This document shows, one piece after another, positions 1 through 8,618 of a stretch of DNA of 64,000 nt. Origin of the DNA: SIG299 sp045531955 (GTDB lineage: Bacteria; Bacillota; Clostridia; Lachnospirales; Lachnospiraceae). The position numbers and the translations under genes are program-made. A model generated the notes under the pieces. That model saw only the letters and a program-made list of their open reading frames with translations, was not told where the DNA came from and ran no database searches. Position 1 is the first letter of the stretch. Each line of letters starts with the position of its first letter. The stretch lies in NCBI GenBank assembly GCA_045531955.1, contig JAZSFC010000001.1, positions 124,001 through 188,000 of the forward strand. Reading direction: 5' to 3'.

Positions 1-613
1 GCAGGCATAAGGTACAGAAATCCCTTGCTTCTTCCCAGGTCCATAAGCTGCTGCGGAAGTTACCGTCCCAGCTGATGGTGAGCCCCTTTTCTTTGGCAAC
101 CTTTAAGGAATTTAAGATAAGGTCGGCACAGTTTTTGCAAAGGGCAGGAGTGATACCGCTTAAGTGCAGCCAGTCGTAGCCATCCAATAATGCGTCTAAA
201 TCCAGCTTGGAGTAGTCATATTCGGTGAAAGCGCTGTGTTTTCTGTCGTAGGTTACCTTGCTGGCGCGGATTCCGTAACCGGTCTCCAGATAGTAGGTAC
301 CAAGACGGTGGGTAGGCGTTTCCTCCGGTGTGCTTAAAATCATAGGAGTACAGTGTACGTCGTTACTGCGGAGCATGCGGACTGCACTTTTACCAAGGCT
401 GTTGTTAGGAACAACGCTGAAGAAGGTGCTGTCGATACCGAGGTTGGCAAGAGCTAAGGCAATATTTGCTTCACTGCCGCCGTAGCTTGCTTCGAACTCG
501 TTGGCCATGCGGATTTTCTCATAGTTTGGAGGTGTCAGACGCATCATGATTTCTCCAATGGTAAAGAACTTTGGACTGTCAATGTTTTTTAATAACGGAT
601 TGTAGTTTTCCAT
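1..613 (-). CDS. kdgK: 2-dehydro-3-deoxygluconokinase, 3' end cut by the window
   Basis: PfkB/ribokinase-family sugar kinase. KDG kinase phosphorylates 2-keto-3-deoxygluconate to KDPG in hexuronate breakdown. The frame starts at the ATG at 611-613, behind a GGAGATG ribosome site, and reads MENYNPLLKNIDSPKFFTIG. An early G-E-I-M-M-R-L stretch and then S-Y-G-G-S-E-A-N-I-A-L-A-L follow; this Gly-Gly substrate-binding segment is typical of KdgK. About 204 residues are visible and the ATP-binding C-terminus lies outside. It is divergent from the XRE regulator at 804, and a cre-like site lies in the shared intergenic region. A nearby glucuronoyl esterase supports a uronate role. A related fructokinase is the main alternative. 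Confidence 0.85.
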   Translation of the reverse strand, partial: MENYNPLLKNIDSPKFFTIGEIMMRLTPPNYEKIRMANEFEASYGGSEANIALALANLGIDSTFFSVVPNNSLGKSAVRMLRSNDVHCTPMILSTPEETPTHRLGTYYLETGYGIRASKVTYDRKHSAFTEYDYSKLDLDALLDGYDWLHLSGITPALCKNCADLILNSLKVAKEKGLTISWDGNFRSSLWTWEEARDFCTLCL

Positions 614-650
614 AAAATACATCTCCTTCAGTAGTGTGTTTTGCTGCCTT

Positions 651-664
651 TGGTAGCGCTTACA
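651..664. promoter_or_regulatory. cre-like catabolite repression site
   Basis: TGGTAGCGCTTACA fits the Firmicutes cre consensus TGWNANCGNTNWCA at all but one position. It lies about 40 bp upstream of the KDG kinase start and overlaps the position expected for that gene's promoter (TATACT on the minus strand just beyond it). CcpA control of a sugar kinase would be ordinary, but the match is by eye only. Confidence 0.45.
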
Positions 665-705
665 TATAGTATAACAGAAAATGGCACGAATGGGAAGCAA
701 AAAAA

Positions 706-724
706 TTGCAACTGTGGGTTGCAA
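706..724. promoter_or_regulatory. Inverted repeat, probable XRE operator
   Basis: TTGCAAC-TGTGG-GTTGCAA is a perfect 7-bp inverted repeat with a 5-nt centre, between the divergent kdgK and XRE genes and 80 bp before the XRE start. The same site (TGCAAC-N5-GTTGCA followed by AAAA) recurs at 24,715-24,731 upstream of the other XRE-headed gene in this window. Confidence 0.6.
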
Positions 725-803
725 AAGAGCACGTACAAATTGGTGGAAAAAGCCGGAGGGTTCCTGTACAATAGCCTCATAAGAAATAACGGGAGGAATT
801 GTC

Positions 804-1421
804 ATGAAATTATCCGATAAACTTATAGAACTTAGAAAAAATAAAGGTATGACCCAGGAAACCCTTGCGGAGCTTTGTAACGTCAGCCGCCAATCCATCT
901 CAAAATGGGAGGCGGATATTGCCTTGCCGGAGCTGGAGAAACTGCTTGTTTTAAGCGAAACCTTTGGCGTATCTGTTGACGTTCTGGTGAAAGATGAATT
1001 AGAATTAAATTATGTAAAAGAAGTGCATACCTGTGGTGACAATGCTCTTTCCAAAAAGAAAACAGAAGTGTATGAAGGGACCCTGGTGAAAGAAAGTATA
1101 GAAGACGACTCGGTTCTTGATTTATTGAATATTCATAAGGTGGAGCTTTGGAATACCGGAGGAAAACCAAAATACTGGACAATCCTTTATTTTTCCAGTG
1201 CCCATGCGAATTTTCCGGAACAGGTTTCTAAGGTGTTGATTGCGGACGATTCACGTGGCGGCAACTGGTTTGTAGATTTTAAGGCAGGAAATGTGAAGTA
1301 TGTGGTGTTTCGGAACAAGGTATTGCAGTATCACATAGGGAATGCCAAGGAGAAGGTGGCAGTGTGCGAAGAATGCCGGAAGCGTGGCATAACCGAGGAT
1401 GAAATGAACTGGACGGAGTAG
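804..1421 (+). CDS. XRE-family transcriptional regulator with unknown C-terminal domain
   Basis: 205 aa. Residues 4-60 are a Cro/C1-type helix-turn-helix with the motif N-V-S-R-Q-S-I-S-K-W-E as recognition helix. The remaining ~130 residues have no recognised fold; they are rich in Lys, Glu and aromatics and carry a C-E-E-C pair near the end (A-V-C-E-E-C-R-K-R-G), which might bind metal. The ATG follows GGGAGGAATTGTC. The gene is divergent from the KDG kinase, and the inverted repeat at 706-724 lies between them, so autoregulation plus control of kdgK is plausible. The recognition helix is almost identical to that of the XRE-GlmM fusion at 24,823. A one-component sensor of a sugar derivative is an inference. 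Confidence 0.8.
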   Translation: MKLSDKLIELRKNKGMTQETLAELCNVSRQSISKWEADIALPELEKLLVLSETFGVSVDVLVKDELELNYVKEVHTCGDNALSKKKTEVYEGTLVKESIEDDSVLDLLNIHKVELWNTGGKPKYWTILYFSSAHANFPEQVSKVLIADDSRGGNWFVDFKAGNVKYVVFRNKVLQYHIGNAKEKVAVCEECRKRGITEDEMNWTE

Positions 1422-1481
1422 AATACTTATTATATAAAAAGGAGATGCACTTTAGTCCGGCGCATCTCCTTTTAGCATAGT

Positions 1482-3011
1482 TTATTCCACCTCAAACAAA
1501 CAATCATCTACGGTACTGAAGTCTCTTTCTATATCTTTACCGTACAAATATTTATCAGCATAATCTAAGAAAATTTCTACATCTTCATCGATAACTGCAT
1601 GTCCTTCTTTATGGATGTGGAACAGAATGTTATCCTCATAACCAAGCTTCGTAAATATTTTCTTTGCTTCCTTATAGGTTTCCCACATGGCTGGCGGGTT
1701 GGTCCAGTCCTCGTAGATGTAGGAAGAAATAATAAACAGGTAGCGGTTTTCTTCCGCGTACATGGAAGCCAGCAGGTGCTGGTCAAATGGGAAGGAAGCA
1801 ATGTTGTTAAATTTTAAGAAAGCGTCATTGAACCAGTGGCCTTCCGCACCGGATTGCAGGCTTCCAAGTGGTTCATTTTGACCAAAGGTATAGGCTGCAT
1901 CTGCACCGATGGAAGATAGATTATAAGTGTCACCTTCGGAGGTGTGGCGGAACATTGCCATGCCGCCGGCACCGGAACAGGTTGGGATACTGATGCGGAT
2001 ACGTTCGTCATAAACGCCTGCAATGGCGGTAGCCTTACCACAGCGGGATACGCCGGTAAGCAGGGTATTGGTAGGGTCAATATGGTAAACAGCGCCAAGC
2101 TCCTGCTCCAGGGCATCAATGATTTTAGATGCACCCCAGCCCCAAGCCGCTAAGGCACCGGTTTGCTCCGTCCAATCTTTGCCGTAAGGGTAAACATCGT
2201 AAAATGCGCCGGTGCGGCTGGAATTGTCTGCTGCCACTTTGTTGTAATCGTAGGTAATAACCGCATAACCACGACTGTTGGCATATTCTGCCTGGAAGAA
2301 CCAGCCCATGGCAATAATAACAGGCCAGCCGTTTTCAGGCATTGGCACTTTTTCAGGGTCCGGTGTGGATACCGTAAAAGAAAAGCTTCCGGTGTTACCG
2401 TTATTAGTAATAGTAACAGTTGCTCCGTCACCGGTTTGCTTACAGCTTAAAGTTTCACCGGTACCATCACGTTTTACCCCATACATATAATACTGATACA
2501 AGTTCAGTAATTCTTCTTTTCTTGCAGCCCAGTCTTCCGGTAAGTTTACCGGTGTGCCGTCAAAAAAAGTGAAGGCATCCGGATATTCCGTGATTTTCTT
2601 TAACATTTCCGGAGCAGGGTATCCGCTTCCGTCGTGTAACATTCCCATTGCGTCTTTAATTGCCTGTAATGCCATATCATAATCCTCCTGTGTGGCGGTG
2701 CCGGAGGCAATCAGTTCCTCCGCGTGTTTCATTGGTTCGTTTACAACTTCCGGATTAGCGTAGCCTTCAAAGTTGTAGTTCTTTACAAGGTTCATGTAAC
2801 CCTTTAATTTGCTTGCGCTTGGTCCCGGTGTAGGAGTCGGCGCTTGGGTCGGTTCTTCGGTTGGCAACGGTGTAGCCGTTTGTTCGGGTGTTGGTGTTTC
2901 TGTTGCTCCCGGTGTTTGACTTTCAGGGATTATTTCAGGGGCATTGCTTTGACACCCCGCCAATAACAATGCACATAATGCAAATATTGCAAAAAAAACT
3001 GTTTTTTTCAT
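1482..3011 (-). CDS. CE15-type glucuronoyl esterase, lipoprotein
   Basis: 509 aa. The start chosen is the ATG at 3009-3011 behind AAGGAGGG. It yields a lipoprotein signal ending L-L-L-A-G-C (Cys20), followed by a Thr/Pro/Glu linker to about residue 65. The open frame runs 43 codons further upstream, but that extension lacks a signal. The catalytic part has G-V-S-R-C-G-K-A with the nucleophile Ser322, a variant of the CE15 signature G-C-S-R-x-G-K-G, and H-K-E-G-H with the likely catalytic His471. CE15 enzymes cut the ester between glucuronoxylan 4-O-methylglucuronate and lignin. It sits directly downstream of, and collinear with, the AraC regulator, and close to KDG kinase, which supports uronoxylan use at the cell surface. 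Confidence 0.82.
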   Translation of the reverse strand: MKKTVFFAIFALCALLLAGCQSNAPEIIPESQTPGATETPTPEQTATPLPTEEPTQAPTPTPGPSASKLKGYMNLVKNYNFEGYANPEVVNEPMKHAEELIASGTATQEDYDMALQAIKDAMGMLHDGSGYPAPEMLKKITEYPDAFTFFDGTPVNLPEDWAARKEELLNLYQYYMYGVKRDGTGETLSCKQTGDGATVTITNNGNTGSFSFTVSTPDPEKVPMPENGWPVIIAMGWFFQAEYANSRGYAVITYDYNKVAADNSSRTGAFYDVYPYGKDWTEQTGALAAWGWGASKIIDALEQELGAVYHIDPTNTLLTGVSRCGKATAIAGVYDERIRISIPTCSGAGGMAMFRHTSEGDTYNLSSIGADAAYTFGQNEPLGSLQSGAEGHWFNDAFLKFNNIASFPFDQHLLASMYAEENRYLFIISSYIYEDWTNPPAMWETYKEAKKIFTKLGYEDNILFHIHKEGHAVIDEDVEIFLDYADKYLYGKDIERDFSTVDDCLFEVE

Positions 3012-3081
3012 AATGTAAACCCTCCTTGATGAAAATGTACCGCAAAGAGTTAAAGGTTGTCTTGCGGTACATTGCTTTTGT

Positions 3082-3960
3082 TTATTCAGAAAATGCGAAG
3101 GTTTTGCGGTGAATATCACGGAACTTTTTAGGGGTTTCATTATGCTTTTTCTTAAAACTCTTTATCATATGGCTACAGTCGGAAAAACCGGTTTCCTGGG
3201 CAATATAGTTTAAATCAAAGTTGGTGTATAAGAGATATTCTTCCACTTTATAGAGCCGTCGCTCTTCCAAATACTCTTTGCAGGTTTTTCCGTAAACTGC
3301 CGGGAATTTTTTTGCAAAATAGGAGTAGCTCATATTGCAAGCCTCTGCAATTTCCGGAACGGTAAGCTCTGCGCTTAAGTGTTGGTCGATGTATTCGGTG
3401 ATGGTGTAAATATCATAGGTATCTTCGTGATAGGATACATCGTCAATGACAAAGCCATCTGCAATCCACTGACGGATAATAGCGATTAAAAGCTCGTTGA
3501 TGCGGCACTGGACAAGCTGCCAGGTACCGTAGGATTGATGATGGATTTCCTCAATGCATTTGTGAAAGGTGAGAAATGCATCAAAGCCCTGCATGCTCCC
3601 TGCGGGGAAATAGATAGGCATGTTATTTGCTTTGGCATTTCGGAAGATATTACGCAGCTTTAAAGAACTGCTTTGAAACTGGTTCATGATGTTAATATCA
3701 AATTTAAATCCGGCAAAGCGTATCGGTGCATCGGAATCGATGGCATGGATGGATTGCGGATGAAACAGAATCAGGTCACCCGGGAAAAGGTGGTATGTAA
3801 TATTGTCTGCAACGATGGTGGCAACCCCCTCCTGCATATAAAGAACTTCCATATAGTAGTGCCAGTGGGCACGGACGGGAAATTTGTTATGCTCCGAGAC
3901 GAAATAAAAGCATTCTATCGGGCGATTGATAATATCGCCATATTCAAACAACTGGTTCAT
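3082..3960 (-). CDS. AraC-family transcriptional regulator with cupin sensor
   Basis: 292 aa. The N-terminal half is a cupin-like sugar-sensing domain (H-W-H-Y-Y-M-E-V at ~31-38, F-P-G-D-L-I-L-F-H-P at ~58-67). The C-terminal ~100 residues hold two AraC helix-turn-helix units (V-P-E-I-A-E-A-C-N-M-S-Y-S-Y-F-A-K-K-F and Y-I-A-Q-E-T-G-F-S-D-C-S). The ATG is preceded by AGGAGG. It lies 70 nt upstream of the CE15 esterase on the same strand and diverges from the alcohol dehydrogenase operon across 121 bp, so either or both may be targets. The ligand is unknown; a plant-wall oligosaccharide is likely from context. Confidence 0.9.
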   Translation of the reverse strand: MNQLFEYGDIINRPIECFYFVSEHNKFPVRAHWHYYMEVLYMQEGVATIVADNITYHLFPGDLILFHPQSIHAIDSDAPIRFAGFKFDINIMNQFQSSSLKLRNIFRNAKANNMPIYFPAGSMQGFDAFLTFHKCIEEIHHQSYGTWQLVQCRINELLIAIIRQWIADGFVIDDVSYHEDTYDIYTITEYIDQHLSAELTVPEIAEACNMSYSYFAKKFPAVYGKTCKEYLEERRLYKVEEYLLYTNFDLNYIAQETGFSDCSHMIKSFKKKHNETPKKFRDIHRKTFAFSE

Positions 3961-4081
3961 GCAGAAACCTCCTGCAATAAAATAGATTTTTACAATTTTT
4001 TAGTAAATATATTATAGCACAGGAAGTTTCAAAATGCTACAATAAAAGAAATGGTTATGAACAAAGAAAGGAAGTTGGTTT

Positions 4082-5263
4082 ATGGATAATTTTACTTTTT
4101 ACAGCCCAACCCAGTTTGTATTCGGCAAGGGCACGGAAAATGAAAGTGGAGCATATGTTAAAAAATACGGCGGAAGCAAGGTTCTGGTACATTACGGTTC
4201 CGGCTCTGTTGTCCGCAGCGGTTTGCTTGACCGTGTTAAAAAATCCTTAGAGGCAGAAAAAATTGCTTATGTGGAGCTTGGCGGCGTACAGCCAAATCCA
4301 AGAGATACTTTAATTTACAAGGGTATCGAGCTTTGCCGTAAGGAAAAAGTAGATTTTATTCTTGCTGTGGGCGGCGGTTCTGTTATCGACAGTGCCAAGG
4401 GTATTGCGGTAGGCGTAGATTACGAAGGCGATTTCTGGGACTTCTACGAAAAGAAGCTGGGTGTTACCAAGGCGCTTCCAATCGGTACGGTGCTTACCAT
4501 TGCCGCAGCGGGCAGTGAAGGCAGCGGTGCCAGTGTAGTAACCAAAGAAGAAGGCATGTTAAAGCGTGATGTGGGCTCCGATCTGCTTCGCCCGAGGTTC
4601 TCTATTTTGAACCCGGAACTTACCTGTACCTTACCGGCTTATCAGACAGCCTGTGGTGCTACCGACATTATGGCCCATGTATTTGAGCGTTATTTTACTA
4701 ACACACCGGAAGTAGAATGTACCGACCGTCTTTGCGAGGCACTGCTTCTTACCATGGTAAAAGAAACACCAAGGGTTATTGAAAATCCAAACAATTACGA
4801 GGCTCGTGCCAACATTATGTGGGCGGGTACCGTGGCTCATAACGATATCGTCGGTGTAGGCAGAAGCCAGGACTGGAACAGTCACAACATCGAGCACGAA
4901 TTATCCGGTTTATATGACTGTGCCCATGGTGCCGGTCTGGCGGTAATTATGCCTGCCTGGATGGAATTTGTGTACAAGCATGATGTGAACCGTTTTGTGC
5001 AGATGGCAACCAGAGTGTTTGGATGTGAATTGGACGAGGCAAATCCGGAAAACACCGCAAAAGCAGGTATTAAAGCATTCCGTCAGTTCCTGCATAATAT
5101 CGGCATGCCGATTAACTTTGCAGAACTTGGAGCAAAGGAAGAGGATATTCCGCTTTTAGTGGAAAAGCACGGCGTGGGTGACGGCTTAACCTGGGGCTTT
5201 GTCAGACTTTCCGCAAAGGATATTGCAGAAATTTACAGAATAGCGGCAAAGGCAACTCTATAG
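4082..5263 (+). CDS. Iron-containing alcohol dehydrogenase (butanol dehydrogenase type)
   Basis: 393 aa, full length for the group III metal-dependent alcohol dehydrogenases. The dinucleotide site G-G-G-S-V-I-D-S-A-K-G lies near residue 100. The metal ligands are visible as A-T-D-I-M-A-H-V-F-E (Asp and His), H-N-I-E-H-E-L and C-A-H-G-A-G-L. It most resembles the NAD(P)H-dependent butanol dehydrogenases (BdhA/YqhD group), which reduce aldehydes. It heads a three-gene run (31-nt gap to the epimerase, then 1 nt to the SDR) ending in a clear terminator, so here it may reduce a sugar-derived carbonyl rather than butanal. It is divergent from the AraC regulator. Confidence 0.9.
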   Translation: MDNFTFYSPTQFVFGKGTENESGAYVKKYGGSKVLVHYGSGSVVRSGLLDRVKKSLEAEKIAYVELGGVQPNPRDTLIYKGIELCRKEKVDFILAVGGGSVIDSAKGIAVGVDYEGDFWDFYEKKLGVTKALPIGTVLTIAAAGSEGSGASVVTKEEGMLKRDVGSDLLRPRFSILNPELTCTLPAYQTACGATDIMAHVFERYFTNTPEVECTDRLCEALLLTMVKETPRVIENPNNYEARANIMWAGTVAHNDIVGVGRSQDWNSHNIEHELSGLYDCAHGAGLAVIMPAWMEFVYKHDVNRFVQMATRVFGCELDEANPENTAKAGIKAFRQFLHNIGMPINFAELGAKEEDIPLLVEKHGVGDGLTWGFVRLSAKDIAEIYRIAAKATL

Positions 5264-5294
5264 ACAGTAGGCTAAGAGAATCGGAGGAATAGAT

Positions 5295-6305
5295 ATGAAA
5301 ATTTTACTTATCGGCGGCACCGGAACCATCAGTTCCGCCATTACAAGACAGTTGGCAGAAACAGAGCATGAGGTTTACGTATTAAACCGCGGCAACAATA
5401 ACAAGCATTTGCCACTCGGCATTAAGCAGATTGTAGCAGACATCAACAACGAAGAGCAGGCAAAGGAAGCACTTGCCGGCATGAACTTTGATGCGGTCTG
5501 CGACTTTATCGGTTTTGTTCCGGCCCAGTTAGAGCGGGATTACCGTCTTTTTGCCGGAAAAACAAAGCAGTTTTTATTCATCAGTTCCGCATCTGCCTAT
5601 CATAAGCCGGTGCGTGACTACCGCATTACCGAAGCAACAACACTGGCAAATCCTTATTGGGAGTATTCCAGAAATAAAATTGCCTGTGAAGAATTTTTAA
5701 TGAAAATGTACCGCGAAAACGGATTCCCGGTTACGATTATCCGTCCAAGCCACACCTATTGCGAAAAATCAGTTCCCCTTGGCGTGCATGGTGACAAGGG
5801 CAGCTGGCAGGTGTTAAAAAGAATGTTAGAGGGCAAGCCTGTTATCCTGCACGGAGACGGAACCTCTCTTTGGACCATTACCTGGAATGAAGATTTCGCG
5901 AAGGCTTTTATCGGCTTGCTGGGCAATCCCCATGCCATCGGAGAAGCTTTTCAAATTACTTCCGACGAATCCGTAACCTGGAATCAGATTCATCAGTGTA
6001 TTGCAGATGCCCTGGGAGTAGAATTTAAGCCGTACTATGTGGCTTCCGATTTACTGGATGCGTTGGGACATTATGATTTTAAGGGCGGTCTTATCGGCGA
6101 TAAGGCAAACAGTGTGGTTTTTGATAACACTAAGGTGAAAAATGCAGTTCCGGGTTTTGTATGTACCACTCGGGCAGAAGAAGGTATCCGCAAAACGGTG
6201 GAATACATGCTTTCCCATCCGGAAACCCAGGAAGAGGATCCGGAATTCGATGCATGGTGCGACAAAGTAATTGCTAAATTAGAGAAGCTGAAGGAGGAAT
6301 TTTAA
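5295..6305 (+). CDS. NAD-dependent epimerase/dehydratase family protein (extended SDR)
   Basis: 336 aa. The Rossmann fingerprint G-G-T-G-T-I-S-S is at residues 7-14. The SDR catalytic Tyr/Lys pair appears as E-Y-S-R-N-K-I-A-C-E near residue 122, after F-I-S-S-A-S-A-Y. These features mark a NAD(P)-dependent nucleotide-sugar or sugar-acid epimerase, dehydratase or reductase; the substrate cannot be read. The ribosome site is GGAGGAATAG. It is the middle gene of the ADH-epimerase-SDR operon. Confidence 0.85.
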   Translation: MKILLIGGTGTISSAITRQLAETEHEVYVLNRGNNNKHLPLGIKQIVADINNEEQAKEALAGMNFDAVCDFIGFVPAQLERDYRLFAGKTKQFLFISSASAYHKPVRDYRITEATTLANPYWEYSRNKIACEEFLMKMYRENGFPVTIIRPSHTYCEKSVPLGVHGDKGSWQVLKRMLEGKPVILHGDGTSLWTITWNEDFAKAFIGLLGNPHAIGEAFQITSDESVTWNQIHQCIADALGVEFKPYYVASDLLDALGHYDFKGGLIGDKANSVVFDNTKVKNAVPGFVCTTRAEEGIRKTVEYMLSHPETQEEDPEFDAWCDKVIAKLEKLKEEF

Positions 6306-6306
6306 C

Positions 6307-7053
6307 ATGGTTGATGTAAAGGGACGTTGGGCACTGATTACCGGTGCCAGCCGTGGTATCGGATATTTGACTGCATTATATATGGCAGAAAAGGGTTGTA
6401 ATTTAATTTTGCACGGAAGAACCAAAGAGCATTGCGCAAAGGTACTTGAGGAAGTAAAGGCGCTTGGCGTAGAGGTGTATGCCGTTGGAGCAGAGCTTTC
6501 CGATTTGGATGCGGTAGAAAAAATGCTTCAGGAAATCGATGCACTTGGTATGAGAGTAGACATCGTTCTCAATAACGCAGGTCTTCAGATTGCTTACCGT
6601 AACGAATACTTTAAAACTCCGGTGTCCGATTATACCGAAAGCTTTAAAATTAACACGATTGCGCCTGCCATGATTTGCTATCATTTTATGCCGAAGATGA
6701 AGGAGTACGGCTTTGGCCGTATTTTAAACACCACCAGCGGCATTAAGTTAGACCCGCAGCAGGCAGGCTATTCCGCAAGTAAGGCTGCGCTTGATAAAAT
6801 AACAATTGACTTGGGTCACACGGTGGAAGGTACCGATGTTATGATTAACCTTACCGACCCGGGCTGGTGCAGAACCGACCTTGGCGGTCCTCATGCGCCT
6901 AATGCGCCGGAAAGTGCAATCCCGGGCATTGTGGTAGGTGTTTTTGTGGATGATAAAAAGTCCGGCAGAAATTTAGGTGCCCAGTATTTTGCGGGCATGA
7001 CTTTGGAGGATGCGGTAAAGAAGGCAGAAACAGAGTTTGAAAGCTTATACTAA
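6307..7053 (+). CDS. Short-chain dehydrogenase/reductase
   Basis: 248 aa classical SDR. The cofactor motif T-G-A-S-R-G-I-G is at residues 14-21, N-N-A-G at ~91, and the active site at Y-S-A-S-K-A-A (~155-161) with an upstream Ser in N-T-T-S-G. The start is one base after the stop of the preceding gene, with GGAGG inside the end of that gene, so translation is probably coupled. It is the last gene before the terminator at 7083. The physiological substrate is unknown; a sugar alcohol or uronate-derived ketone would fit the neighbours. Confidence 0.9.
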   Translation: MVDVKGRWALITGASRGIGYLTALYMAEKGCNLILHGRTKEHCAKVLEEVKALGVEVYAVGAELSDLDAVEKMLQEIDALGMRVDIVLNNAGLQIAYRNEYFKTPVSDYTESFKINTIAPAMICYHFMPKMKEYGFGRILNTTSGIKLDPQQAGYSASKAALDKITIDLGHTVEGTDVMINLTDPGWCRTDLGGPHAPNAPESAIPGIVVGVFVDDKKSGRNLGAQYFAGMTLEDAVKKAETEFESLY

Positions 7054-7082
7054 TACTAATCATAGAAAGAGTGTCCTAAGCA

Positions 7083-7116
7083 AAAGGGTCTGCGGTTTGT
7101 GCAGACCTTTTTGTTT
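7083..7116 (+). terminator. Rho-independent terminator
   Basis: GGTCTGC-GGTTTGT-GCAGACC followed by TTTTTGTTT. Ends the ADH-epimerase-SDR operon. Confidence 0.9.
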
Positions 7117-7154
7117 GTTAAAGAAAAGACTTGTCGAAAAAAGGAAAGAAATGC

Positions 7155-7183
7155 TTGTAATATTGTCAAACTGAAATTATAAT
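7155..7183 (+). promoter_or_regulatory. Sigma-A promoter of the pyrimidine operon
   Basis: TTGTAA (7155-7160), a 17-bp spacer, then TATAAT (7178-7183), about 50 bp before the uracil permease start. No obvious PyrR attenuator hairpin lies between promoter and start; the leader is short. Confidence 0.7.
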
Positions 7184-7232
7184 AAAGATTGGGCGATTAT
7201 GTCCGGACAAAAAATAAGGAGGGGTTACAAAA

Positions 7233-8585
7233 ATGGAACAGCAAGAACCAATTCGCGACGCGAGAAAACTGGGAATTCCAAAAATGTTAATTCTCGGCTT
7301 GCAGCACATGTTCGCCATGTTCGGCGCAACAATTTTAGTACCAATTTTGGTAAACGGATACTTTAACGGAGAAGGACTTTCAATTCAGGTCACATTAATT
7401 TGTGCAGGTTTGGGAACTTTATTTTTCCATCTGTGTGCAAAGCTTAAGGTGCCTGCATTTTTAGGTTCTTCTTTTGCTTTTTTAGGCGGTTTCTCTACAG
7501 TGGCTAATTTAGATACCGGCAAGTTTGCCAATATGACAATGGGAGAAAAACTCCCGTATGCCTGCGGCGGTATTGTAGTAGCAGGTGCCCTGTATTTAGT
7601 GCTTGCACTTGTAATTAAGTTAATCGGCATTAAGAAGGTTATGAGATTTTTACCTCCTGTTGTTACCGGTCCGATGATTATTTGTATCGGTCTTTCTTTA
7701 GCACCTTCTGCGGTAAGCAATGCTTCCCAGAACTGGCTGCTGGCAATCATTGCACTTGGTACGGTTATTATTTTCAATATCTGGGGCAAGGGAATGTTCC
7801 GCATTATCCCAATTCTTATGGGTGTTGTGATTTCTTATGTTGTTGCAATTATTTTAAATGCGGCAGGTATGACAAATGCTGACGGCAGTGCAATCTTAAA
7901 TTTTGCAGGAGTAGAAGCTGCAAAATGGGTAGGTCTTCCTCCGTTCCAGATTTGTAAGTTTGATATTACCGCAATTTTAGTTATGGCACCGATTGCTTTG
8001 GCTACCATGATGGAGCATATTGGTGATATTTCTGCTATTTCCGCTACCTGCGGTGAAAATTATGTGGAAGATCCGGGCTTACACAGAACCTTAATCGGTG
8101 ATGGTCTGGCTACTGCATTTGCAGCACTGGTTGGCGGTCCGGCTAATACAACTTATGGCGAAAACACCGGCGTTCTTGAACTTAGTAAGGTTTATGACCC
8201 AAGAGTAATCCGTCTGGCTGCGGTTTATGCAATCGTGCTCAGCTTCATCCCTAAGATGTCTGAAGTTATCGGTTCCATGCCAACTGCAATTATCGGTGGT
8301 ATCAGCTTTATGCTTTACGGTATGATTTCTGCCATTGGTGTAAGAAATGTAGTTGAAAATAAGGTAGATTTCACAAAGTCCAGAAACCTGGTAATTGCAG
8401 CGGTTATTTTAGTTTGCGGTCTTGGCTTCTCCGGCGGTCTTACCTTTACTGTTGCAGGCACATCCATTACTTTAACAGGTCTTGCTTTGGCAGCTATTGC
8501 AGGTGTTATTTTAAATGCAATTTTACCGGGCAATGATTATGTGTTTGGTGCTGAAAAAGTAAACATTAAGAAAAACGAACATTAA
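7233..8585 (+). CDS. uraA: Uracil/xanthine permease, NCS2 family
   Basis: 450 aa polytopic membrane protein of the nucleobase:cation symporter-2 family. It has the N-terminal L-G-L-Q-H-M-F-A-M-F-G signature, the substrate-site region with E-H-I-G-D near residue 270, and G-G-P-A-N-T-T-Y-G-E-N-T-G (~305-317). Thirteen or so hydrophobic segments fit the usual 14-helix fold. It imports uracil (or xanthine) by proton symport. Position upstream of pyrK and pyrD argues for uracil. Start after AAGGAGGGGTT. Confidence 0.92.
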   Translation: MEQQEPIRDARKLGIPKMLILGLQHMFAMFGATILVPILVNGYFNGEGLSIQVTLICAGLGTLFFHLCAKLKVPAFLGSSFAFLGGFSTVANLDTGKFANMTMGEKLPYACGGIVVAGALYLVLALVIKLIGIKKVMRFLPPVVTGPMIICIGLSLAPSAVSNASQNWLLAIIALGTVIIFNIWGKGMFRIIPILMGVVISYVVAIILNAAGMTNADGSAILNFAGVEAAKWVGLPPFQICKFDITAILVMAPIALATMMEHIGDISAISATCGENYVEDPGLHRTLIGDGLATAFAALVGGPANTTYGENTGVLELSKVYDPRVIRLAAVYAIVLSFIPKMSEVIGSMPTAIIGGISFMLYGMISAIGVRNVVENKVDFTKSRNLVIAAVILVCGLGFSGGLTFTVAGTSITLTGLALAAIAGVILNAILPGNDYVFGAEKVNIKKNEH

Positions 8586-8618
8586 TTATTTTAAATAATT
8601 CAGGAAAGGAGGCTGGTC

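Noticed and set aside
883..1182. 99-codon open frame on the minus strand
   Set aside because: It lies wholly inside the XRE gene, has no ribosome site and a low-complexity translation.
1482..3140. Longer start for the CE15 esterase at 3140
   Set aside because: It adds 43 residues overlapping the AraC gene and buries the lipoprotein signal that begins at 3011.
7117..7232. PyrR-type attenuator before the uracil permease
   Set aside because: The leader is only about 40 nt after the promoter and has no terminator-antiterminator pair.
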